Shown here one piece after another: positions 6,795-14,456 of a DNA stretch of 16,561 bases (positions are counted from its first letter, which is position 1; each line of letters begins with the position of its first letter). Source of the DNA: Thalassiosira profunda. Its lineage: Eukaryota; Bacillariophyta; Thalassiosirophyceae; Thalassiosirales; Thalassiosiraceae. Both the position numbers and the translations under genes were made by a program. Under the pieces are notes generated by a model. That model was not told the DNA's origin. It saw only the letters and a list, made by a program, of their open reading frames with translations, and searched no databases. The DNA is taken from contig JALLAP010000680.1 in the NCBI GenBank assembly GCA_036939355.1, forward strand, positions 1 to 16,561, read 5' to 3'.

Positions 6795-9700
6795 CTACTT
6801 CGCCGGAAGCGTCTGCACCCACCCGCGCTGCCTCATCGAATCCAGCACGGGCCGCAGCACTTGGCTTCCCTGGTGCAGCGTCGAATAGGATCCGACGATG
6901 ATCATCTTCTTTTTGGCGCGGGAAAAGGCCACATTGAGCCGGCGGAAGTCCTGCAGCAGCAAGCCCGCCTTTCCTTCCTTGTTGCTCCGGACGAGGGAAA
7001 TGATCGTCACCGATTTGTCTCGCCCCTGAAACCTGTCGATGGTGCACATTTCGAGCCCTTCCCGTTTGGATTCTCGCAGCACCAGGTTCTCGTTCAGCAT
7101 CCGGAGCTGAGATCGGAACGGAGTAATCACGCCAACGGACGAGCTCTTGACGCCGCAGATTGACAGCGAGACCGCGAGCTTCTCGACAAGAGACACTTCG
7201 GCATCGTTCGTCGGCCCTCCGGCGCCCGTCCTATTTCCATCGGCCTCCGACATTCCTCTGCCGTCCGTATCTAAAAACACGACCGGCTGATCAGGGTTGA
7301 TGGCTCGTTCGATCCAGGGCCGATCGTCATTGCCAATCCTTCCGAAATTCTTTGAATCGATCTCGAGCTTTTGGTGCCGGACCTCGTCGTTGCCGCACTT
7401 CAACAGCCCCTTGTAAGCAATCATGTTCGACAGATGACAAATCGATTCGTTCATGCGATATTGCATCGTCAGCTTTGCAACCGCATCCGGAAATCCCTCG
7501 GCCAAATGCATAAGCATGGAGATGCCGTATCCTGATTGAGTAGGAAGAGAAGAGCGATGAGGAAGGGGAGAGCGCGTGAGATTTGACGAGCCCTCTTTCT
7601 GAGAAATCAATTCGGAGACACTGATCGACGTACCGGCTTGCTCCGCCACTTCCGACACGACCAGAGGAGGCAGCTGCATGTGGTCTCCAACGAGAACGAA
7701 CGAGTCTGCGGCCATGATCGCGCCCAAGATGGCCGGCTGGCTGATTTGACCCGCCTCGTCCACGATCACCACATCGAAATGCTGACCTGCCAACAGCGGG
7801 CTGCGGGGAGCCGTCAAGGCGCTGACTCCAACAACTTTCGCCTCGGTGATGACCTTGTGCAAATAGTCCACGCTCGGTTGATCAATCGAAGACGACGATG
7901 CCGAGCCAACGGCGGCTCTCCTTTCGGCTTCGACGGCAACGTTCTGAGCGAGGAGCGTCTGGACTTTCGCAGAGCACGCCGACTCTCGCCCGATGCGAAT
8001 CATGGGGCTCGATGCATTCTCGTTCGATGCCGACGATTCGACCATCCCGCCGTCCATCAGCTTGCAGAGCAAGTTGTCCACCGCCGAGTGCGTGTAGCTG
8101 GTGAGGAGGACCCGCTTCCCCCGGGAGACGAGCAGCCGCGTCACGTAGGCGATCGTGGCCGTCTTTCCCGTCCCGGGCAGACCCTGGACCAGCGCAAAGT
8201 CCTCGGCCGAGAGCACCTTAAGAACGGCCCCCTTCTGGTCGGAGTTGAGCCGGGCAAAGTCTCGCTTCAGGCTGGCGGCATCGCATCCCGGCACGTCCGC
8301 GCCAAATCCATCGCTGGCAAATAGCGATGCCTCCGATACATCGAGAAAGCGCGGTGGCGGGTCGAGCGAGATTATGGAGCTGTTCATCCGTCTTCGCCGA
8401 GCAGAGTAGTCCGTATTTTCCGTCATCGACTTCGTCTTTGCTGCGGGGGTCCCGAATGATTCCGCCGAAAAGGAGGGTATGTCCTGGGATGGAAGCGCAA
8501 ATGAAGAAAGTAAGACGTGGCGGCGTTCCGAGAACAAAGGAGTCCGGCAATCAACTCACCAGGGTGAAGAAATTGACAAGATTTTGCAGCAACAGCCCGC
8601 ACGTTCCTCCATACTCGTCCTTATCCAAACGGAACTTGGTACCGGATCCGCCGCCGCCGCTCCGCAGCCGGCCCACATCCTTCGCCTGGACGGTGACGGC
8701 AATGCTATCCTCGCCAATGGCCGCGACGACCCCGCGCAGAATGTGCATTCGGCGCCGGACCACCGTCCCCCGCGCGCCTTCCTTCTTCGCCGTTCGTCGG
8801 ACGAACGAGGCGCCGTCCTCGCTTATCGTCGCCCAGCTGCCCACCTCGAAGCTCAGGTTCGTCAGCGGCGTGCGATGGGGGGCATCGCTCGATCTCATAA
8901 AGCGAACGGCGATATCTTTCTCGGATGCCTCCGCGGTCGGTTCGCCCCCCGCCCCCGAGGGCAGGGCCGCCGCGTCCAGCACCAGGGAGGAAATGCACCC
9001 GCCGTCCCGGGCCTCCTTCTCCCCCGACTCAAAGAGCCACGCCTTCGACGCGGCGTCCCGCGCGCCGGCGTGCCGTTCGAGGTCGACGAGCCGGTCCCAC
9101 TTCCGAAAGTAGTCCCGGTCGGGGCCCGTCAGGTGCCCCGTAAAGTGATCGAGCAGCTTCCCGTGGCGGTGGCCGGCCGCAGCATTGGCGTTGGAGAGGG
9201 TCCCGTCCGCGGCCGCGTACATCATGCACTCTCGATTCTTGTAGCATCGCTCGCACGCGCCGGCGTTGGGATGGAGGCCGGGCAGCGCGCTGGGCGGGGC
9301 CTCGCGCACGACCAGCTTGCCCGCGCGGCCCTCCGTTCCATTCGCCTTTCCGGTGCCGTCGCCTTCGTATTCGATCGCAATGCCGCGGGGTCGCTCCGCC
9401 CGCCGCACCTCGCAGACGACCGCGTTCCGCTGCCCGACGAGCGTTTTGATATCGCCCATTGATGGCGCGACGTGCTTCGCGACGCAATTTTCATGGTTGA
9501 GGTACAATAGCACGCCGCTGCTCGCGGAGCCCCGCTCCGCCCCCTCCGCCGACCTGGAGTCGCCGCCGTCGACCGCGCCGGGCCGCGCGGAGCCGTGGCG
9601 GGCGCGCAGCATGACCGTATACGTGCTCAACTGGGCGAGGTGGCCGTGCTGCGGAGTCTGATTGTGCCCGGTCTTGAGCTCGACGGGCATCAGCGCGTCC

Positions 9701-12700
9701 CGCACGCCGCGGGAATCGCGCGTGCGCGCCACGATCGTCGCGTCGACGCTCCCCTTCAATCCCAGCTCGGGGACGTGCGCCCACTCCTCCGTCGAATACA
9801 CGCCCCGCAGCGAGAGCGTCGTGTTGCCCGATGGGAACACGCCCTCCAGCGGGGCCGTCGGGGCGCCGCCGCTCCCACTTGACGCCGGGCGCCGCTGCGC
9901 CTTGGGCTTACTTGCGTCCCAATCGGTATACCTCGCCAGAAACTTTTGGATCTGCGGGATCACCTTGACCACCGCCGCAAACGCCGCCCGCCGATCGACG
10001 AGGCCGCACCCCGCCAACGCCGCGGCGTGCTCCCTCAATATCTCCCTGGCAAACCGCGCCCCGCTGGGATGGCTCGCGTCCCGCTCCCTTAAGCACCGCT
10101 CGAAGAGGGCGTGGCGCAGCGTCCCCACGACGGCCGCTGGAGCAGAAAGGCCGGTCGATCCGAGGCGGGATTGCAACACCGCCAACCGCGCGCACTTCAC
10201 GGCCTCGCTCACCAATGTGGGCGAAATGAGGTCGTCGGGGTGGACGACCAAGACGAGGTCGTCGGCGGGGTCGCTCCCCGGGGGCGGGGCCGAGTGGAGC
10301 GTGACGGGCAGTGCGGAAGGATCGGTCATATAGCGGCCGGAGAGGCTGCAGAGGTGGACGACGTCGCCGGGACGGCAGTCGGTGTGGTACCACTCCCCCC
10401 GCAGGTGCAGCCACCCGTCGACTTCCTCGCCGTTTGACGAGTCGTGGGAGGCGTGGGCGCCGTCGAGGGCACCGCAGAGCGTCCGGAGGCGGTCCATCTC
10501 GCCGTGCTTCCCCCCGCGCGCCTTTTCGTTGCTCCCCTCGGGCCGCCACAGCGACACGCCCAGAGTTTTGGTGTACGTGTTGGCGTCGTCGCGGACGCTT
10601 TGGACGACGTAGCGGGTGAACGCGAGGAACGTCGGCGGCTGCGGCTGGTTCGGCTGTTGTTCTTGCATGCATGCGGCGGCCGATTCGTGCGGGCGATTGC
10701 GAATGGGCGCGTCGGGCGGCGGCGGAACCGGGTGTTGCAAAGCTCCACCGATTTGTTGCTGCGTCATCGACCGCCGCTGCCGGACGATTTCGCTGTCCAG
10801 CGCCGACAAGTCCACCGCGGCGAAGGCGTCGTCGTCGTCGTCCGAAAATTCCCCCCGGCGTGCCGCGCCGGTCGCGGGGCCGTCGCCGGCCTCGCCGCTC
10901 CTCGCCGCGGCATCGTGGTTGTTGCACGCCGCGGCCGCCGGTGGCCCTGCCGGCGGGACGACCGCGCGCGACTGCGTCCGCGCCACGCTCCGATCGATCG
11001 CGGCGAGGTCCCACCCCGCGGCGTCGTCGTCGTCGAACTCGCCTCCCTGGATGTCGGCGGTGCCCGTGCGGCTGTTATCGGCGGCAGTGGGCGCGGGGAG
11101 GGAGGCCGATCGCCGGAGCGGGGCGGGGTTCGACGCCGCCGCGGGCAGCGGGGCGGACCGGTGGGGCAGGACGGCCGCGGGCAGCGGGGCCGAGCGGCGC
11201 AGGGGATTAAGTTGCGATTGGCAGTGCGGCGATTGTCCGAGGGAGGTGGACGAATCCAGCGAGGACCGCGCCGTTGCGCCGTGCTGGGATTGCGTCCGGG
11301 CCACGCGGAGGTCGATGGCCGCCAGGTCGGCGTCGTTCCATTCGTCGTCGTCGAAATCGTACTCAAACGCGTTGGTTTGGGCCGGGGTGGCGGCGTGGGT
11401 GGGATGAGTCTGCTGGCCGGAAGCGAGATTGTCGCATGGCTGTCCGGTTTGTTGGTTGTGCATAGCCCCGGCTGCGCCTGATGGAGCCGTGGTTGCAAGG
11501 ATGGGCCTTGACGGTTGCATCACAGCGGGCGGCCCTGTCTGCTTCATGGCAGCGGGGAAGGATCCACTCCTCCCCTCGCCGCCACTTCCCACGGCAGAAT
11601 CGATCGCGGGCGCCACGGTCGATGGGGACTTGGCGCCGGATCCAATCCCGGCGCCCTCTCCCCCGGACTTGGGCGCCGTCTCGCGGTGGCCGCCGGCCTT
11701 CCCGGCCGCGGCGTCCAGCCCCAATTCGATCTCCCGGAACAAATCCCTCCCGTCGCCCGGTGCGCCCCCCTCCGTCTTCCCGCCTCCTCCGTGGGATAGT
11801 GACGGCCGGTTGCCCTCGTTCTCCTTCTCCCGTATTCCCCGTCGGCGCAACGGGGGCAGTTGGATGCGCCCCCGCTCCCTCCCCCGTTCCCCTCCCTGCC
11901 GCGACTGTTGCGAGGCATTGTGACGCTCTCCTCCCCCCAAGGACAATTTCCGCCGGATCGCGGGAGAACTTCCCCCTCCCCCGGTGGGACGGTGGAGCTC
12001 CCCGTTTATGTCCTCGGCCTGGGATTGGGTGGAGGCGGGCGCTTTTCCCTGCGTTGCGCCGCCCTCCGTATTTTTCACGGCAGCTCCTTCCCCACCCTTT
12101 CTGCTCGCGCCCCCACCGCCACCGTTAGAAAGATTCACAACAGCCATGCCCTCCCCACTGCTCCGGCGCTTCCGCCCGCTGCCCCCGCGCCGGCGGCGCT
12201 TGAGCTTGGAGATGGTCGCGGGAACTTCGCCCGAGCGCAGGAGCTGCCCCCGCTTCTTGCGCGCGTGGGATCGCGTTGAGGCCGTGGTGGGGGGCGTGAG
12301 TGCGTCGAATGTTGATTTGCCGTTGCTGGTAGAGGCTGCAGAGGGGGCATTATTGTGTGTGGATTTGCCGTTGCCACTGTTGCTGGTGCCGTTGAGATTT
12401 GTGGCGCATGCACCGCCCATCCCGTCCTCGTCGGCCGCCTCCTCCCCGCCCATCTCCTCATTCTCGTCGTCGTCGCTCTCGTCGCTCGCAAAGCTCAGCT
12501 CCTCGATCTGCTGCGTCATGGCCATGGGGAGCTTTCCCCGCCTTCCCTCTCCCTCGCCATCCTCCCCGTCGCCATTGTCGTTGGTGGAGACGAGGAGGTG
12601 GCGCAGGTCGACGAGGTTGGCCGAGTTGTCCTCCCAGATGATTTCGGCGGAGGATTCCGAGTCCGACTCTTGGTCCGAGGGGTCGGCGCGGAGGGCTGGG

Positions 12701-12744
12701 GCGGAATGGCCGGCGCCGCCGGTGGTGGTGGAGGGAGGAGGCAT
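6795..12744 (-). CDS. DNA2: DNA2-type nuclease-helicase, three exons (about 1,923 aa)
   Basis: ATP-dependent 5'-3' helicase plus ssDNA endonuclease, known in eukaryotes for Okazaki flap processing and double-strand-break resection with RPA. Exons: 12744-8560, 8483-7634, 7531-6795. The ATG at 12744 has a strong context (gccgccATG); the upstream open frame has no ATG. Residues 1 to about 680 are acidic, Ser/Gly/Pro-rich and probably disordered, with three repeats (463-487, 569-593, 632-659). An OB-like segment follows (GEWYHTDCRPGDVVHL). The Cas4-like nuclease shows GTLRHALF (His878), GLKGSVDAT (Asp1001), PVELKTG (Glu1022, Lys1024), and Gln1038/Tyr1042. The Fe-S cysteines are Cys851 plus CX2CX5C at 1164, 1167 and 1173. 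The SF1 helicase has Walker A GLPGTGKT (Lys1502), SYTHSAVDN, DEAGQ (Asp1637-Glu1638), GDHMQLPPLV, QYRMN (Arg1704), DRFQGRDK and NVAFSRAK (Arg1883). All catalytic residues look intact. Human DNA2 is about 1,060 aa; the excess is N-terminal. Confidence 0.93.
7532..7633 (-). other. Intron 2 of DNA2: 102 nt, in frame and free of stop codons
   Basis: Minus-strand donor GTACGT (7633-7628); acceptor CAATCAG ending at 7532 after a pyrimidine-rich run. Length 102 = 34 codons with no stop, so the frame reads straight through. It is called an intron because removal joins EQAG to YGISMLMH and restores the conserved spacing between LPPLV and QYRMN (29 residues before TMQYRMN here, 28 in human DNA2). The read-through insert is Ser/Pro/Leu-rich and has no counterpart in the family. 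Confidence 0.85.
8484..8559 (-). other. Intron 1 of DNA2 (76 nt)
   Basis: Minus-strand donor CTG|GTGAGT (intron from 8559); acceptor pyrimidine-rich ...ATCCCAG ending at 8484. Phase 0. Read-through stops after GTG AGT TGA. Splicing joins the nuclease/stalk part (ending VNFFTL) to the helicase part (beginning DIPSFS). Confidence 0.88.
10800..11358 (-). repeat. Three acidic helix repeats in the DNA2 N-terminus
   Basis: Three copies of an F-[D/S]-D-D-D...[D]L-x-A-[I/L]-D pattern: residues 464-487 (FDDDEW...DLAAID...VARTQSQ), 570-593 (FDDDDA...WDLAAID...VARTQSR) and 633-659 (FSDDDDD...VDLSALD...VRQRRS). Copies 1 and 2 share VARTQS; copy 3 is diverged. Between copies 1 and 2 (residues about 513-548) is a second repeat of the type RSAPLPAA, three copies. 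Confidence 0.85.
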
Positions 12745-12776
12745 GGCGGCCAGGGGCGGTTGCCTGCCAGCCGAGC

Positions 12777-12794
12777 TCAGGGCGAGTGCGCCAT
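12777..12794 (-). other. Upstream ORF of five codons before DNA2
   Basis: ATG GCG CAC TCG CCC TGA encodes MAHSP, ending 32 nt before the DNA2 ATG. Its context (A at -3, G at +4) is good, so if transcribed it could reduce DNA2 translation. The transcription start is unknown. Confidence 0.45.
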
Positions 12795-12856
12795 TTTGAA
12801 GAGGCTGGAGGCGTGATTGGTCACATGTGATTTCACGTGATTCATGAAAAAGGGTG

Positions 12857-12895
<39 letters not shown>

Positions 12896-12901
12896 CGAGA
12901 G
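12857..12901. repeat. (GA)n microsatellite
   Basis: Fourteen uninterrupted GA units (12857-12884) followed by an impure purine run to 12901. It lies 113-157 bp upstream of the DNA2 ATG, giving a CT-rich strand in the DNA2 sense. Confidence 0.95.
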
Positions 12902-13023
12902 GGGGTGCAGGATGCTGAGTGCTGGCATCTTGTTGTGTGCCAGAAGAACGAATGAGCGGAAGTAACAATACGCAATTACTCATATGCTTTGACTGCGTGT
13001 TGCGTGCGAATTGCATCGTACTT

Positions 13024-14100
13024 CTATTTCCATTTGATGCAAAACGGTTTGTGCCCAACCTCCTCCGCCTTCCAGTGCTGCACCTGGCAGTCCTTGCTGC
13101 AATACCAAGCCGCGCGGCATCTTGAACATCGCAGGAAGGCTTTCTCGGGAGGCGCTTTCTTCGCGCATCTGAAGCACATGCTACTGGCCTTCTCCTCCAC
13201 CAATCTCAAGCTTGCCGCTGCCTCTTGATCCCCCTTCTCAGCTGCCCGCCGAAGCCAATGCACTCCAGTTGCGAAGTTGGGATTGTCTTGAGGTAAAGGC
13301 AGTGGCAGATTTGGATCATCCTGTAGCTGGCACAGCACAGTCCCCAGCAAGCCCATTGACATCACGTCTCCCCTCTCTGCGGCCGGTGTCACCGAGCGGA
13401 TTGCCTCTTTTGTTGATTGTTGGAGACCAAAGCTGCCGCTGTAATAAGCTCGACCAAGGCTGTAGCATGCCACGTCGTAGCCTTTCGATGCCGAACCACT
13501 CAGATGCCGCAAAAATTCAGCATCGTTGCCCTCATCTTTCAACATCAATGCAAGGCTGAGCTCGGCAAAGGCATGTCCCTGTTCGGTCGCGGCCAGTAGC
13601 CAACGCTTTGCTTCTGCCATTGATTTTGGGATACCATCCACCCCTTTTTTGTATCTGCCTCCAATCATGTATTTACATTCAGGATCTCCTTTGTTTGCGC
13701 CAAGCATCATTATTTCGATGCCCTTGTCCGTATTCATCGCCACACCCTCAGTCCCGTTCAGACAATGCAATCCCAAACTGCTGTACATGGTGAGTGGCAG
13801 TTGGCCCTTCTCAAATTTGTCCAACATCATTTTCCCCGCGTTGTCGTCATCGGGCAGTTTGTCTCGGCACAGTGGGCAGGTTCTGGCGAGCTGGTGCTCC
13901 TGCCTGCCATAAGAGCCGTTGCTGGCCGCATTGCGCAAATACACGACCTGCTTCTCGCGGCAGTCGACACACATGGACTTTCCACAACACATGTTCGTCA
14001 CCCGACCCTCAATGTGCCAAAAGGGCGGGAGGGGTTCCAGGCAGAGCGGGCAGTCGTCCCCCACATTATTGTTGCCTAGCGGAATTCCAGAATTGGACAT
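13024..14100 (-). CDS. RING-type zinc finger / Sel1-repeat / MYND-finger protein (358 aa)
   Basis: Probably an E3-ligase-like or scaffold protein; substrate unknown. Three modules can be read. An N-terminal RING-like finger has C17-x2-C20, CC38/39, C44-x2-C47 and C75-x2-C78 (CPLC...CCGKSMCVDC...CPLCRD). Residues about 105-305 form a run of Sel1-like TPR-type repeats with typical endings such as GANKGD, AATEQGH, AAERGD and AAEKGD. A C-terminal MYND finger follows: C309/C312, C325/C328, C334/C338, H342, H350 and C354 (YCSKDCQVQHW). The ATG at 14100 is the first in frame; the open frame continues upstream only from a TTG. No intron is needed. It is divergent from the M41 peptidase gene, 356 bp away, and tandem with DNA2. 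This domain trio is one I associate with diatom and other stramenopile genomes. The labels are secure, the function is not. Confidence 0.9.
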   Translation of the reverse strand: MSNSGIPLGNNNVGDDCPLCLEPLPPFWHIEGRVTNMCCGKSMCVDCREKQVVYLRNAASNGSYGRQEHQLARTCPLCRDKLPDDDNAGKMMLDKFEKGQLPLTMYSSLGLHCLNGTEGVAMNTDKGIEIMMLGANKGDPECKYMIGGRYKKGVDGIPKSMAEAKRWLLAATEQGHAFAELSLALMLKDEGNDAEFLRHLSGSASKGYDVACYSLGRAYYSGSFGLQQSTKEAIRSVTPAAERGDVMSMGLLGTVLCQLQDDPNLPLPLPQDNPNFATGVHWLRRAAEKGDQEAAASLRLVEEKASSMCFRCAKKAPPEKAFLRCSRCRAAWYCSKDCQVQHWKAEEVGHKPFCIKWK

Positions 14101-14456
14101 GACGTGTGGTGCACTTGGCGTGCCTACTTTTCTGCGAATCCGAGCCCCCTCGCGGCGCCAGCAGTCGACGGGCGATGGAGCGATACGCAGTCGCTGCAGA
14201 CGCTCGGCGCGTTGGTTGTTTGGCGACGACCTTTGGAGCAAGAAGGCACCCCCCGGGACTGCAACTTTTGTTATCTACCTTTGCCGGTTGCCGGTTGCCG
14301 GCCGGCTCGGGGCTCGGGAGCTAACATACGCGGTACGTACTCTACTGGCTTACGCTCAACTTCGCCTCGCGCCTCGCGCCTCGTCAGACGCTTCTTCCGC
14401 CCGCACCGACCGACCCCCGCCCTCTCGAGCGCGCGGCACCACCAAGCAACCCGACG
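14101..14456. promoter_or_regulatory. Divergent promoter region between RING-MYND and M41 genes
   Basis: A 356-bp region between two outward-facing start codons, so it probably holds promoters for both. It contains three separate 7-bp tandem repeats: TTGCCGG x3 (14281-14301), GGCTCGG x2 (14304-14317) and CGCCTCG x3 (14363-14383). An 8-bp palindrome GTACGTAC lies at 14333-14340. No coding sequence is supported. Confidence 0.5.
14281..14383. repeat. Cluster of three distinct 7-bp tandem repeats
   Basis: Exact arrays: TTGCCGG at 14281, 14288 and 14295; GGCTCGG at 14304 and 14311; CGCCTCG at 14363, 14370 and 14377. Different sequences share the same 7-bp period within about 100 bp. Confidence 0.9.

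Larger units (their letters stand above)
12745..13023 (-). promoter_or_regulatory. DNA2 upstream region with CCAAT box, clustered palindromes and (GA)n
   Basis: 279 bp between the RING-MYND stop and the DNA2 ATG. Reading upstream from the ATG: a short uORF (12794-12777), an inverted CCAAT box (ATTGG at 12816-12820), and three adjacent perfect palindromes: TCACATGTGA (12821-12830), TCACGTGA (12833-12840) and TTCATGAA (12841-12848). A (GA)14 tract with impure extension follows (12857-12901). E-box/G-box cores CACATGTG and CACGTG are typical bHLH/bZIP targets. Confidence 0.55.

Noticed and set aside
8484..8563. Frameshift or split of DNA2 into separate nuclease and helicase genes
   Set aside because: A canonical GTGAGT...CCCAG intron of 76 nt joins both halves in frame, with the length and signals of the other introns in the window.
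8479..11481. Long plus-strand frames (about 8479-9462 and 10444-11481) opposite DNA2
   Set aside because: Low-complexity Arg/Gly/Ala/Val composition and no motifs. DNA2 on the other strand has full family support.
12745..12975. 77-residue N-terminal extension of DNA2 through the (GA)n tract
   Set aside because: It begins at TTG, contains a Ser-Leu run that is just the microsatellite translated, and has no ATG. The ATG at 12744 has a strong context.
14101..14241. 47-residue N-terminal extension of the RING-MYND protein
   Set aside because: It starts at TTG, has no ATG, is Arg-rich, and lies in the divergent promoter region.
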